DNA of 64,000 nt, taken from positions 744,001 through 808,000 of the forward strand of contig CAWAXG010000002.1 in assembly GCA_963785755.1 (NCBI GenBank), given 5' to 3'. The notes beneath the pieces are model-generated. The model was given only the letters and a program-made list of their open reading frames with translations. It did not search any database and had not been told where the DNA came from. This document shows positions 28,413 to 40,100 of the stretch, piece after piece (positions within the stretch are counted from its first letter, which is position 1; each line of letters begins with the position of its first letter). This DNA is from JACCXG01 sp963785755. GTDB lineage: Bacteria > Acidobacteriota > Vicinamibacteria > Vicinamibacterales > 2-12-FULL-66-21. The position numbers and the translations under genes are program-made.

Positions 28413-28431
28413 TCTCTCAGACCTCAGAATC

Positions 28432-28569
28432 GTCAACTCCCAACTTCCAAACTACCAACTCCCAGGACGAGCCGAAAGCGTAGGAGAACGTGTCTGCATT
28501 TTTTCCTGCGCGTGGGGCCCCACCCCCACGCGCTGTACGCGCTTCGCGCGACGGCCTTTGGCCTTGCCG
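28432..28569. repeat. CAACTCCCAAC arm plus 63-base REP-like unit
   Basis: 28432-28464 carries GTCAACTCCCAACTTCC and a second CCAACTCCC, one arm of the theme seen at 10416, 17222 and 55724. 28507-28569 is a 63-base unit with an inner GCGTGGGG/CCCCACGC hairpin and a GGCCTTTGGCC stem; it recurs at 50551-50613 with about five mismatches. The gap separates the two cooperating DUF1501 and PSD1 genes. Confidence 0.85.
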
Positions 28570-28587
28570 CGCCTTCGGCGCGGACGT

Positions 28588-31500
28588 CTATTCCTTGGTG
28601 ACCGCCTCGTCTAGATTCAGCAGGACGTTGGCCACCATGCTCCACGCGGAGCGCTCGGCGGAGGGCCGGTCGCCGCGAGACGCATAGTGGGCGAACTCCT
28701 GCTCGTACATCGCGACGAGCCGATCGAGCTCGGCGGGCCTGGCTTCCCGCGCGAGCACCAGCTTGATGCCGTGCGCCACGCGGCCGCGCGAGTCGGCGGC
28801 GGCCGCCGTCATGCGATCGGCGAGCGCCCGCGCCGCCTCGAACGCCGCGGGATCGTTCAGCAGCGTGAGCGCCTGGAGCGGAGTGTTGGTACGGACGCGG
28901 CGCACGGTGCAGAACTCGCGGCTCGTGGCGTCGAAGGTCATGAAGCTCGGGTACGGCGACGTCCGCCGCCAGAAGGTGTAGAGGCTGCGGCGATAGCGAT
29001 CCTCTCCGCTGCTGGTCGTCCATTTGTCGGCGTTGTACGGCATGTTCCAGATGCCGTCCGGCTGCAGCGGAAAAACGCTCGGCCCGTGCATCTTCGGGCT
29101 CAGGAGGCCGCCGGCCGCGAGGGCAAGGTCGCGGATCATCTCCGCCTCGAGCCGGACACGCGGCCCGCGCGCGAAGAGCCGGTTGTAGGGATCGCGTTCG
29201 GCGAGCTGCGGTGTCACCGACGACGACTGCCGGTAAGTCGCAGACAGCACGATGGTGCGAATCAGCGTCTTCTGACTCCAGCCTTTCGCGATGAACTCGG
29301 TGGCGAGCCAGTCGAGCAGCTCGGGATGCGTCGGCGGCGAGCTCTGCGCGCCGAAGTCCTCGCTGGTTTCGACCAGCCCGCGGCCGAAGATCTGCTCCCA
29401 GAACCGGTTGACCGCCACGCGCGCGACGAGCGGGTTGTTCTCGTCGACCAGCCAGCGGGCGAGCCCGAGCCGATTGACCGGCTGGTCGTTCCGCATCGAG
29501 TGCAGCGAGCCCGGGGTGGCGGCATAGACGCGCTCGCCCTTTGCCTCGAAGCTGCCGCGGACGCGCAGCTCGAACGAGGGGCGCTCGAAGGCCACGCGCT
29601 CCCGCATCACCAGCGTGGACGGAATCTGCAGGTCCGCGAGCGCCTTGCGGGCGGCGGCGAGCGCGTCCCTCGTCGGCTTCAGCAGCGGCGTCGTCGTCCG
29701 GAATACCGCGGCGAGCTCCTCGGCTTGCGCTTTCGTCCGCTCGGCGGCGGGCTGCTGCAGCACGGGCCGAAGCCTGGGGGCGAGGTCAGCGCCTTCGAGC
29801 GGATCGGCGCGGTCGGTGATCGAGAGCCGGAAGCGGCCGATGCCCTGACCTATCGTCCCCTCGAGGTGATCGATGCGGATCGTGATGCGCGTGCCGCCGT
29901 CGAAGCCGAATGGCGTCGCGGCGGAGAGGACGGCGTGGCGCGGGAGACGGCGATCGGTATCGCGCATCGCGTTGATCGCCCACGATCCGCTCTTGCGGGC
30001 ATAGGCCGTCGCCGCTTTCTGGCCCAGCAGATCGCCGGGCTCGAAGGGAGAAGCGGAATCGTCGACCTTGATGGTGCGGAATTCGACCGGATGCGGCTGC
30101 GCCGGGGCGTCCGGCACGGCGGCAATCTCGGCGTGCAGGCCGGTGACGCGGAAATGCCCGTATCCATCGCGTCCGGGGCCGTTCTTCGGAAGCGACGGAT
30201 CGGGAATCGCCTCGAGCTGCACGCCCGTGATCCCCTTCATCGTCGTTTCAGCGGTGAAGGTGTACGACGTCAACTGCGGGTTGGGACCCGAGGCGAGCAC
30301 CGACCCGTCCGGCTGAATCTTGAGGACAACGCCGTTGGTGGCCGCGGCCTTGAGCGGCGTGAGCGGCGTCCAGCCGGCATGAGCGGTGCGCATCGATTCT
30401 TCCCATCGTTCCTGCGCCTCGCGCACCGCCGGCGTCGCCGTTTTCAATTCCTGATCGATCTGATCGATCTTGGCCTGCAGCTCCTTGCGCGCCTTCTCCT
30501 GCTCCGGCGTGGCGAGATCGAGCGTCGGCTCGAAGTGCCGGGTGCCATCGCCGAACGCGCGGCTGTCGTAGTCCGAGTTGGCAAAAAACGCGAGAAACCG
30601 GAAGTAGTCCTTCTGGCTGAACGGATCGTACTTGTGGTTGTGGCACTGGGCGCAGGCCAGCGTGGTTCCGAGCCACACCGTCGCGGTGGTGTTCACGCGA
30701 TCGACCAGGACCTCGTAGCGCGACTCCTCGGGATCGACGCCGCCTTCCTCGTTGGTCATCGCGTTGCGGTGGAAGCCGCTGGCAATCTTCTGCTCCACCG
30801 TCGCGTTCGGCAGCATGTCGCCCGCGATCTGCTCGATCGTGAATCGGTCGAACCGCATGTCCTGGTTCAGCGCGTCGATGACCCAGTCGCGGAACTTCCA
30901 GATCGATCGGCGATTGTCTTTCTCGAAGCCGTTCGTGTCGGCATAGCGCGCGAGGTCGAGCCACGGCCTCGCCCACCGTTCGCCGTAATGCGGCGACGCG
31001 AGCAGTCGATCGACGGCCCGCTCGTACGCGTCCGGCGAGGAGTCGGCGAGAAATCGATCGAGCTCCTCCGGCGAAGGGGGAAGCCCGGTCAGATCGAGCG
31101 ACACGCGGCGAAGGAGCGTGGTCTTCGCAGCCTCGGGCGCCGGTGTCAGCTTCTCCGCGTCGAGACGCGACAGGACGAAGCGATCGATCGGATTGCGGAC
31201 CCAGCCGTCGCGGGAGACGGTGGGAAGGTCGGAGCGCTTGGGCTTGACGTAGGCCCAGTGCTCGTCCACCGGCGCGTCGGCGGCGACCGCATCGGAGGGC
31301 ATCTGCGCGCCCTGATCGATCCAGGCACGCAGCACCGCGATCGTGTCTGCCGGCAGCGGATCGGCGTCGAGCGGCATCCGATCGTCCTCGTTCTCATCGA
31401 GGACGCGATTGATCAGGAGACTCTTGTGGCTGTTCCCCGGCGTGATCGCCGCGCCTGAATTGCCACCGCGGCGGATGTACTCAGGCGCGTGCAGCCGCAG

Positions 31501-31704
31501 CTTCGCGCGCGCCTTGGACTTGCCGTGGCACTCGGCGCAGTACTTCTCGAAGATTGGCTGAACGTCCCGCGCGAAGTCGATTTTCGCCGGGGAAACCTGG
31601 GTCTGTGCCTGGGCCGGAGCCTGATCCTGGGCGCGAAGCAGGACCGAAGCAGCCAGACCGGTCGTGGCCAGGCCAATCGCGACGCGCCGCGTGACAAAGC
31701 TCAT
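28588..31704 (-). CDS. PSD1 cytochrome / DUF1549 / DUF1553 exported protein
   Basis: A 1038-residue protein with a signal peptide (RRVAIGLATTGLAASVLLRAQ). Order of parts: a planctomycete-type cytochrome c domain with CAECH at about residues 56-60; DUF1549 (DRFVLSRLDAEKLTPAPEA, LDLTGLPPSPEELDRFL, GERWARPWLDLARYADTNGFEKDN); a second CAQCHNHKYDPFSQKDYF motif; a mid beta-region; and C-terminal DUF1553 (NRLGLARWLVDENNPLVARVAVNR, FGRGLVETSEDFG, NTPLQALTLLNDP). It partners with the DUF1501 protein downstream and probably hands electrons from an extracytoplasmic oxidation. Complement of ATTTTA at 31731-31736 gives a TAAAAT -10-like element near the start. Confidence 0.9.
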   Translation of the reverse strand: MSFVTRRVAIGLATTGLAASVLLRAQDQAPAQAQTQVSPAKIDFARDVQPIFEKYCAECHGKSKARAKLRLHAPEYIRRGGNSGAAITPGNSHKSLLINRVLDENEDDRMPLDADPLPADTIAVLRAWIDQGAQMPSDAVAADAPVDEHWAYVKPKRSDLPTVSRDGWVRNPIDRFVLSRLDAEKLTPAPEAAKTTLLRRVSLDLTGLPPSPEELDRFLADSSPDAYERAVDRLLASPHYGERWARPWLDLARYADTNGFEKDNRRSIWKFRDWVIDALNQDMRFDRFTIEQIAGDMLPNATVEQKIASGFHRNAMTNEEGGVDPEESRYEVLVDRVNTTATVWLGTTLACAQCHNHKYDPFSQKDYFRFLAFFANSDYDSRAFGDGTRHFEPTLDLATPEQEKARKELQAKIDQIDQELKTATPAVREAQERWEESMRTAHAGWTPLTPLKAAATNGVVLKIQPDGSVLASGPNPQLTSYTFTAETTMKGITGVQLEAIPDPSLPKNGPGRDGYGHFRVTGLHAEIAAVPDAPAQPHPVEFRTIKVDDSASPFEPGDLLGQKAATAYARKSGSWAINAMRDTDRRLPRHAVLSAATPFGFDGGTRITIRIDHLEGTIGQGIGRFRLSITDRADPLEGADLAPRLRPVLQQPAAERTKAQAEELAAVFRTTTPLLKPTRDALAAARKALADLQIPSTLVMRERVAFERPSFELRVRGSFEAKGERVYAATPGSLHSMRNDQPVNRLGLARWLVDENNPLVARVAVNRFWEQIFGRGLVETSEDFGAQSSPPTHPELLDWLATEFIAKGWSQKTLIRTIVLSATYRQSSSVTPQLAERDPYNRLFARGPRVRLEAEMIRDLALAAGGLLSPKMHGPSVFPLQPDGIWNMPYNADKWTTSSGEDRYRRSLYTFWRRTSPYPSFMTFDATSREFCTVRRVRTNTPLQALTLLNDPAAFEAARALADRMTAAAADSRGRVAHGIKLVLAREARPAELDRLVAMYEQEFAHYASRGDRPSAERSAWSMVANVLLNLDEAVTKE

Positions 31705-31873
31705 GCGGACATAACCCTCGTGAATTGGTTATTTTACACCCGCGCCGGGGCCACGCTGGGACGAAGGGGAAATCCGTGCACTCCGACGCGCCGCTGAAGC
31801 GGCGCGCTACGGGCGCCCAACGTCGGACACCGGCCAAATCGGTATCATACCGGCGCAACCTGGAGGGCACGCT

Positions 31874-33115
31874 ATGGATCGACGCGCATTTCTCAAGTCG
31901 CTCGCCGCCGCGCCGGCACTGGGCCTGTTCAATCCGGCGGGCGCCGCCGCCGCGCTGCCGAAAGCGAAGATCACGCGGGTGCGGATCTATCGCCCGCCGA
32001 ATCTCAACCCCCTGTTCAATCAGAGCAACATGGTGGTCACGGTCGAGACCGACATCGGCGTCACCGGGATCGGGGAGGGCGGCGCGAAGGACACTCTCGA
32101 GCAATGCGCCGGCACTCTCATCGGCAAGAATCCGTTTCACATCGAAGCGATCTGGCAGGAGGCGTACATCGCGTGGTTCTACCCGCCGGGCCGCGAGAAG
32201 GTGCACGCGCTCGGCGCACTCGATCTCGCGCTCTGGGACATCAAAGGCAAGGTGCTCAACCTGCCGGTTCACGAACTGCTCGGCGGGCGCGCGCGCGACC
32301 ACTGCGAATGCTACGTGACGAGCGGCTTCCGGCCGCCGAACACGCCAGAAGGCGCGAAGCTGAGTCTGAGAGAACGCGCGGCGGCGACGATGGAAGCCGG
32401 CTATCGCGCGTTTCGCATGGGCGCCGCCGATGTCCCGATCGGCGGCGTCTACGACACCCGGACCGCGGTGAAGCGCATCGCGCAGGAGTGCAAGGAAGTC
32501 CGCGAAGGCGTCGGGCCCGACGGCAACTGGTGCATCGACCTGCACCAGCGGTTCGACCTCAATGACGCGGTGCGCGCCTGCCGCGCGATGGAAGAGTACG
32601 ACCCGTTCTTCGTCGAGGATCCGGTGCGCGACGAGCACGCGCTGATGGACATCCCCAAGCTGCGCGAGATGACGACCGTGCCGCTCACCCACGGCGAGGA
32701 GTGGGGACTGAAGTGGGACTTCAACAAGCTGGTCGAGAATCACGACGTCGACTTCATCCGCTCCACGCTGCCGAACATCGGCGGGATCACGGAGATGATG
32801 AAGGCCGCCGCGATCTGCGAGACGCACGCCGTCGGCATCGTTCCGCACTTCACCGGCCCCATCGCCACCGCGGGCCTGGTGAATTGCCTGACGACGTTCT
32901 CCGGGCCGGTGATGCTCGAATACAACTTCGGCGACCGGCCGATCGACTACCTGCCCGAGTGCCTGGATTTCAAGAACGGCAAGGCCTTCGCGAACGACCG
33001 GCCCGGCCTCGGCGTCAAGGCGGAGATGAAGCTGCTCACCCAGATCGGGGAAGTCACCGAACCGGGCCGACGTAACATCTACCGGCGTCCCGACGGATCA
33101 TTGACCCACTGGTAA
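31874..33115 (+). CDS. Mandelate racemase/muconate-lactonizing (enolase superfamily) enzyme, exported
   Basis: A 413-residue protein with a MDRRAFLKSLAAAPALGLF twin-arginine-type start. N-terminal capping domain (KITRVRIYRPPN, VTVETDIGVTGIGEGG) and a C-terminal barrel with metal ligands in CIDLHQRF (Asp), FFVEDPV (Glu) and THGEEWG (Glu), and a catalytic-looking His in IVPHFTGPIA. This layout is close to sugar-acid dehydratases (galactonate/mannonate type). GGAGGG at 31862-31867 and TATCAT at 31843-31848 precede the start. A Tat-exported member would act on sugar acids in the periplasm, in line with the lactonase and DUF1080 proteins nearby. Confidence 0.88.
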   Translation: MDRRAFLKSLAAAPALGLFNPAGAAAALPKAKITRVRIYRPPNLNPLFNQSNMVVTVETDIGVTGIGEGGAKDTLEQCAGTLIGKNPFHIEAIWQEAYIAWFYPPGREKVHALGALDLALWDIKGKVLNLPVHELLGGRARDHCECYVTSGFRPPNTPEGAKLSLRERAAATMEAGYRAFRMGAADVPIGGVYDTRTAVKRIAQECKEVREGVGPDGNWCIDLHQRFDLNDAVRACRAMEEYDPFFVEDPVRDEHALMDIPKLREMTTVPLTHGEEWGLKWDFNKLVENHDVDFIRSTLPNIGGITEMMKAAAICETHAVGIVPHFTGPIATAGLVNCLTTFSGPVMLEYNFGDRPIDYLPECLDFKNGKAFANDRPGLGVKAEMKLLTQIGEVTEPGRRNIYRRPDGSLTHW

Positions 33116-33569
33116 CGGTCAGCGGTTCACGGTCATCACCGGGTGCACGTTCAGCTCGACCGCAGCGGAGTGCACCCTCCGTGTGCTTTCTCGTCCCCAT
33201 TCACCCCAGCAGTATGAATGTAAGAGGTTGGTCCGTCTCTGTTTTGCGAGGCCCGAGAATCCGAAGGGCCTCGTCGTCATGTTCATCGAATCGACGAGCA
33301 GAACTCTCGGCAGGGAGACAAAAGTCAGCCTCGTCGCGTCTTCTGCCAAATTTTTCACACGGATTCCTCAGGTAAACTCCTTGCCCGGTCCGTCTCATTC
33401 GGATAGCATGCAGGTTCTTCTCGACAGTGATAGGCACGGCCTGATTGAAGCGTGTGTCGCTTCGCCCGGAGGGGTAGGCCGCGCTCGATCTCCCGAGAAC
33501 GGCCGTCTGCCGCGCGTGCCGCGTGCACCCCTCCGACTGTACACACATCTCCCCACGATGGAGAGGCTT
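33116..33569. other. Intergenic region with one perfect hairpin
   Basis: About 450 bases upstream of the protease-like gene. CGAGGCCC (33247-33254) and GGGCCTCG (33266-33273) form an 8-base-pair stem; no T-run follows on the plus strand. Open frames on both strands lack ribosome binding sites and recognisable products. ATGGAGAGGCTTATG at 33558 offers two starts, with GGAGAGG best placed for 33570. Confidence 0.5.
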
Positions 33570-36500
33570 ATGGCTTTTGCAGTGACGTGTCGGTGGTATT
33601 GGCGTCGGCGGCTCGTAGTGCATGCAGTTGCGCTCGCAGTGGTGGCTGCCGGTCTGGTCTTATCGCTGACGACAAGGGGCCGCGCCCTCGCGGGCGACGC
33701 GTTGCCGTATACGCGGGGATATCTCGTCACTGGTGACTACGTCGTCGGCGGTGTCGATCTGACTGAGGAAGCAAACCCGCCGGGCACGGATGGCATGTCG
33801 ACCGGCGCTGTGATTCAGATGACCGGAGTGCCAGCCAACGCGGACATCCTGGCGGCGTATCTGTTCTGGGAAACCCTCACGCTCGAGGCGCAACCGTCCC
33901 AGGCAAGCGCGCGCTTTCGAGGTGTCCAGCTCGACCTGGACGATGACAGCGTGGTGAAAAGGAGCTCGACACCGCCTGGTTCAACCGGAAGCTGCTGGTC
34001 GTCTGGAAGTCCTGTGACCATGACAGCTTTTCGCGCCGACGTGCTTCGGTTCCTGCCCATCCTCCTGGACAAGAACAACAAGCCGACCGGCAAAAGGCTG
34101 GTCAACAGTTCCGATCTGGCCGCGAACGGCTTCACGCCGCACACGGTCGATCTTCCGATCACGAATGGCAACAATATTCCCGAGAGCGCAGGCGCGACCT
34201 TGTGGGTGGTGTTTCGAGATCTCGCGCAGCCGTTGAGAAAGATCGTGCTCTACGACGGCATTCACGTCCAGGGCTCGTCCCCGGGTTCGATTGACGTGAT
34301 GACTCAGAGCATCCAGGGGTTCTATAAATCGGCTGCCAGTCCCAACAAGTCCGCAAAGATTACGCACATCTTGGGGAGTGGCCAGCCGAACGCCTTCGAA
34401 CGCATTCGGTTTACGGCAGGCGCCTCGACTCAGACCCTGGCGACCAATCCGGTTACTGTGGGTACCGCCTCACAGCGAGGGTGGTCGAACCTGACCTATC
34501 CCGTGAGCGCGCTCATGCAGCCGGGGACCAATACCGGTGGCGGATACGGCGAGACCGTCACGACGACCGTGGATCATCCTGGGGGCGGCGGATACGACTG
34601 TCTCACGTGGGGAGCTGTGGCGTTCAGCACGGCCGTCGCCGACGTTGACAACGACGGCTTGCCCGACGGCGTGGAAGATGCCGTCGCGCCGCTGAAGGAT
34701 CCGAACGACCAGGAACTTCCCGATCTCAACGCGATGGGTGCGAGCTCCGGCCATGACGACATTTTCATCGAGGTCAACGCGACGTGGGCCGAGCCCGGGG
34801 ACGAGTTGGGGATCGGCCACCGCTCCGTACAGTGCCACGGAGGTCACAAAAACAGACCTGAATGGTCATCACCACTTGCCGACGCCCGAAGTACTGAAAC
34901 GAGTCGGCGATCGGTACGCGGCTCACGGCATCACGGCGCATTTCGACGTGGGTGACGTTGCCGCCTATCACGCGCTCGGGGTCATCTCGCACAGCGACTG
35001 GGTGGACGACTATGCGTCCACCGAAGCCGACAACTATCTCGTTCCGACAGCGTATGCGCGCGGTGGCGAGCAAGTCAGGGAAAAAGCATGTGAATTCACG
35101 ACCCTCGGCCGAAGACTGTCAATTTGCCGCGTATCCCGGCACCGTGGGCTGGAAATACGGATTCAGCCGCTACAGGAACGCGCCAGTCGGCGATAACGGC
35201 GAGGAGCTCACGCCCCAGCAACTGACCGACGCAACTCAAGAGCCTCCGCCCTTCGAATGGGGCGGCCGGAGGCGATTCGACCGCGTCCGCTACGGGTTGT
35301 TTCATTACATCCTGTACGCTCACGCGCTCGGCAAGCCGAAGTCCCTTCCATGCTTACGCTTCGGCCAGCCCGCAACTTACGACACGGTAGACACGAACGG
35401 CGAATCCGGCGTGCAGCGTCGCGCCGCCGCCGAACGTTAAAGGACCGAACCCGAACTTCAATCCGTTGGAATACCACGTCCCGGCGAGTACTTCGGGCAT
35501 CGCGGATCTTCCAGGCGGCAGCGCGATGGTGACCCTCGGCCTCTGGGACGAGTTCGTCGCCCGGCCATTCGTCCGAGCCGCGACGACATTCCACGAGCTC
35601 GGGCACAACCTGAATCTCTGGCACGGAGGACAGCCGGCCATCTGGGGAAACAAGGCACAGAACACGGCGACGTACATCGAGCCCAATTGCAAGCCGAACT
35701 ACTTCAGTTCGATGAGCTACCTGTTCCAGAAACATGGTCTGTTCGACGCGAACGATCAGATCCAGCTGGATTACTCAGGAACGGCCCAGAGCGATCTGGA
35801 CGAGACGATGACGCTCGGTGACACCTCGGTCGGGACGCCCTATCGCCCGACCTGGTTTGCGCCATTCCCGAGTGCGCTGGCAACGAGCCTCAACGCCATC
35901 AGCGGCGACACGGTTCTGCAACGGCGTGCAGTTCGGATCGACGCCGCCTTCGCCGATGGCTCGCGTGTTCGCCTCCCTGCCGACATCGCCGTTCGACTGG
36001 AACGGCAACTTGCTGACCCGACAGTCAATTGCCGCCTCAGGACGTGAATTTCGATGGCACGCAGACGGGCGGGGACGTGGCAAAGGTACTGAACGGGTTC
36101 GACGACTGGGTGAACATCCGGCTGGATCAGATCGGCGCCGGGCGGAACCTGTTGAGGCTCTCCAACGGCGACAACGACGTCGGCGACAACGACGTGGGCG
36201 ATAACGACGTGGGCGATAACGACGTGGGCGATAACGACGTGGGTGACAACGACGTCGGCGACAACGATGTCGGCGACAACGATGTCGGTGACAATGACGT
36301 CGGCGCGACGGAGCCGGACTTCGAGTCGACGAAAGCGCAGGGGAGAACTCCGCCCTACGCGCTCGAGGCGTGCAGACTTGGAGTGGATTGCAGTGGTCAG
36401 CAGCCGCCACCGTTCGACCCGCTGTACCACAAGATCCGGGCGCGCATGCAGCCGACCGCATTCGGCCACGTCGTCGAATACGAGTGGGAGCTCAAGAGGG

Positions 36501-37006
36501 GCCCGGCCAACTCGACGTTTCCGTGGATGTCCGCTGGAGGAACGACTTCAACAACGAAGGTTCACGGCCAGCTGCCGAACGGCATCCCGTTCACCACTCG
36601 CGCCAGGGCGGAGTTCGACGACCCAGCCGCCTTCAGCGCATACACGCAGACTCTGCCCGTCACGACGGCAACCGCCGTCAACAATGCGCCGGTCGCGAAC
36701 AACGACACGTACACCGTTCCGCGGAACTCGAACAGGAGTTTTACGGTCGCTCAAGGGGTGCTGGCGAACGATACCGACGTCGATACGCCGAAGTCCTCGC
36801 TGGTCGCCGTGCAGGTCGGCACGTGTTCGAACGGCACGTTGACGCTCAGCACCAACGGCTCCTTCACGTACAGCACCAAAGGCTTCCTCGGAACCGCCAC
36901 TTGTACGTATAAAGCGAACAATGGCTTCTGGAGCGTTGATCCCACCGTTCCAATGAGTCCAGACTCGACCAACGCGACCATCACGTTCAACGTCGTGGCG
37001 AAATAA
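33570..37006 (+). pseudogene. Large secreted metzincin-like metalloprotease, multiple frameshifts
   Basis: At least five frame changes (near 34795, 35070, 35340-35400, 35918 and 36027) break what is clearly one protein of about 1140 residues. It has a signal/anchor (HAVALAVVAAGLVLSLTTRG), a beta-rich N-domain, a DVDNDGLPDGVED calcium-type loop, a zinc site HELGHNLNLWHGG with codons at 35592-35630 and a Met-turn-like SSMSY about 30 residues later. Nine DNDVG pentapeptides follow, then a bacterial cadherin/Ig-like domain (NNAPVANNDTYTV onward). The metzincin motif HExxHxxxxxH has Asn where Gly is usual. The frame changes fall near short homopolymers, so assembly error is likely. Confidence 0.75.
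36170..36304 (+). repeat. Nine-copy 15-base minisatellite encoding DNDVG
   Basis: Nine in-frame units of GAYAAYGAYGTSGGY encode a (Asp-Asn-Asp-Val-Gly)9 run between the protease region and the cadherin-like domain. Copy-to-copy changes are almost all at third positions. The dense Asp/Asn spacing could bind calcium; the 15-base unit lets copy number vary without breaking the frame. Confidence 0.9.
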
Positions 37007-37040
37007 CGTTGATCGCGAGCTGACGGTATTGATTTTCGTG

Positions 37041-37064
37041 CGGCGGGGCCTCAGGGTCCCGCCG
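37041..37064. terminator. Possible hairpin terminator
   Basis: CGGCGGG (37041-37047) pairs with CCCGCCG (37058-37064), about 35 bases after the protease-like gene and ahead of the convergent kinase gene. No T-run follows, so efficiency as an intrinsic terminator is uncertain. Confidence 0.4.
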
Positions 37065-37127
37065 TGCGACATCGGTTGTTGCCGTAAACAGGCTTGGTTT
37101 AAGACTCGGGCCTTCGGTGGGGAAGAC

Positions 37128-40100
37128 TTAGTTGCCCGCGCGCTTGCGAATTTCAGGCAGAAGCGGGTCCTCGCTGGAATTGCCGCGAATCTTCAGGTAC
37201 TCGCGGTACGAGTCGGCATACCCAGCCGAGTTCATTGCTTCCCGAACCCGACCCTGAAAGTGGTACACAGGAGGGAAATATCCGTAGGTCGGCTCCTCGT
37301 CGACCATCAGCGACAGCGCTTCGCCGCTCCGTTTGATGCACTTGTCGAACTCCGAGTCCGCCTGCGCGTTCGCCCCGGCCTGCAAGTAAGCCCGACCCAG
37401 ATCGAAGTGGCCCAGCCACGTATCCAGGACTTTGTTCGCATCGTTCAGGATCGTGATGGCTTTCTGCAACTCGCCTTTCTTGAGCGCGATAACTCCTTCG
37501 ATGATCTTCCCGTAGGCCTGAGGCTCGGCCGCGATTGACGACGCGAGTTCCGATGCCTGAATGCGGGCCTTCTCGATCTCGCCCGCTTCCGCAAGAAGTC
37601 GCGCCGCGAGGAAACGCGTCGCCGTCGCTTTGCTCAGCCCCAGGGCCTTCTCGGCTGCGACCACCGCAAGCTCGGGCCGCCCTCTCACCAGGTGGACGTG
37701 GGCGAGTGCGGTGAGCTTGCGCGCTGCCTGATCCGGGTTATTGGCCCACACGTTTGCCGCGGCGCCCCGATCGAATGGGCGCGCGGCGTCCGCGAGACGA
37801 CCTTCGTACAGTGCGAGATCGGCCAGACCGGATACCGCCCAGGACGCCCCGCGGGCGCTCATCTTTTCGAGCCGGTCGTGACGTCGCAGCTGCTTCCCGA
37901 ACGCGGCCCTGTCCGAACTGGGCAAAAGCCAGCGCCAGAATCGACAGATCATTCGGCTCCTGGATTGCCTGCAGCTGTTGCTCGGCGTTCAGGAAATCCC
38001 CGGCATACACTGAATAGACCGCCAGATTGTTCCGGTACAGGACGCGCCCTTGCACGAGATGCACGGCCTTCGTCATATCCTCTACCGCCCCATGCATGTC
38101 ACGCAGCTTCGACAGGCACTTCGCTCGCTGGTTGAACGCCGCGACGTTGGTCTTGTTTCGTGTGATGAGCTCGCTGTATTCCTTCTCGCACTGCCGATAA
38201 TCACCGGTGAGGCTGTAGGAGAAACCGCGAGTGGATAACCGCTCGCGCTCTGACATGCCTTGCAGATGCCGAAGAGCTTCGGTGATGTACTTGTCCGCAT
38301 CCTGCAGCCTGGACATGTTCTGGGACATGGCCGCCAGGCCCAAGTACCCGATGCCGAAGTTCGGATCCAACTGCACCGCCTGCTGGAGCTTTTCCGCGGC
38401 CTGATCGGACCTGCCATTCGAATTGGAGTCAACGCGCCGCGGCATAGAGACCAACGACTTCCAGAGAGGTCGACGAGATACTCCTCGCAAACAGCTTGGC
38501 CGAGTCGGACGTTTCATCTCCGAGCGCCTCGCGGACGCTGGTCACGAGTTCTGTCGCCTCGCCGAGAACTTGCTCTTTGTTGGCGGCCCGAGTCTTCACC
38601 TGTTCGATGACTTTGCCGGTGACGGTTTCCGTGGCCTTCATCGATATGGCGTATCCGCTGCCCTGCCGTTCAATGGAACCGGAGAGGACGATTCCCAGAA
38701 CCTCCTTCAACGCGATCTCGCGCGCGGCTCCCTCATCCAGTTTCTCGGGAGGCCTCGCACCGAACGTACTGCGAACGCCGTTTCGATCGTAGGCGCTGAT
38801 GAACCCGGCATCCTCCAGCACGCGCCTGATCATCGGCTCGAGTGTGCGGTTGAAGGCCGGGTCACCAGTCGCATTCTCGAAGTCGGCGATCAGCACAGAC
38901 ACCGGCTCGCGCTCCTCAGGCGGCGCCGTAATCCACCGCGTGACGTAGAACGTGACGCCGAGGAGCACAGCTACCAGTATGGTGGCGACCGACATCGTTC
39001 GGCGCGTAAGTCGCCGGATCTTCGGCAGCGGCTTCCCGTCCTGGTCGAGCTGTTCGAACGCTCTCAGCAATTCGACCGTCGTCTGAAAGCGCTTGCCGGG
39101 ATCTGGCTCGAGGCACCGGGATATCACCGCATCGAGGGCGGCGGGGACCTCCGGAACCAGAGTCTTGACGGCCGGCGGTGGTTTTTCCATCCGCGCCTGA
39201 AGCTCCAGGATGGGATTTCCCGACGCCGCCGCGGGAGCGGCCCGACGAGCATGTCGTAGAAAATCAGCCCGAGCGCGTAGACGTCGGCGCGCTGATCGAC
39301 CGACACTCCGCGGGCCTGCTCGGGTGCCATGTATGCGACCGTGCCTACGACGGCCCCGTAGACCGTCGCGTCGGCGTGAGCTGGCGACCTGGCGGAGGTT
39401 GTCGACGATCGTCTGCTCGCCAGGCATCCGGTTGCCGACCGGTGCTCCGGTCGAGCGCGCGATGCCGAAGTCCATGATCAACGCTTCTCCTTCGGCGTCG
39501 ATCATGATGTTGGCTGGCTTCAGGTCGCGGTGAACGACACCCGCGGCGTGGGCGGCGACGAGTCCGGAAACGATTGAACGCGTGATGCGCAGCGCCCGCG
39601 GCACCGGCAATTCGTTGTGCTTCTTGATGAGCGTGGCGAGATCGTCGCCTTCGATGTACGGCATCGTGATGTACTTGATGCCGTCGATCTCGCCGAGGTC
39701 GTGAATCCGGACGACGTTCTTGTGGGTGACCTGCCGGGCGAGCACCAGTTCTCGCTTGAACCGGCGGGCGACGTCGGCCGCCGTCTGCGGATCGGCGGTG
39801 ATCTCGGGACGGATGACCTTGATCGCGACTGCCACGGCCAAGCTCGGCGTCCCAAGCCTGATACACGGCGCCCATGCCGCCGACACCGAGCATCCGGATG
39901 ATGTGATACCTGGGACCGAATGCCTGACCGACGGCGAGCGGACCGTCGTCGGTTCTGAGGGCAGCCGACGCCGATCCGTTCGTCGGCCGTTCGTACCGCG
40001 ACGCGCGGTCGGCCGGAAGAAGAACCGTCTCGTCGGGGCCTGACGGCGTTGCGGGACTGTGCGACGCGAGGACCCTCAGCTGGTCGCCGCCGGCCAGAAT

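Noticed and set aside
33247..33273. Intrinsic terminator of the enolase-superfamily gene
   Set aside because: A perfect 8-base-pair stem, but no T-run on the plus strand; listed only as a hairpin in the intergenic region.
36170..36304. RTX calcium repeats
   Set aside because: RTX units are nonapeptides GGxGxDxUx. The DNDVG pentapeptide does not fit, though calcium binding remains possible.
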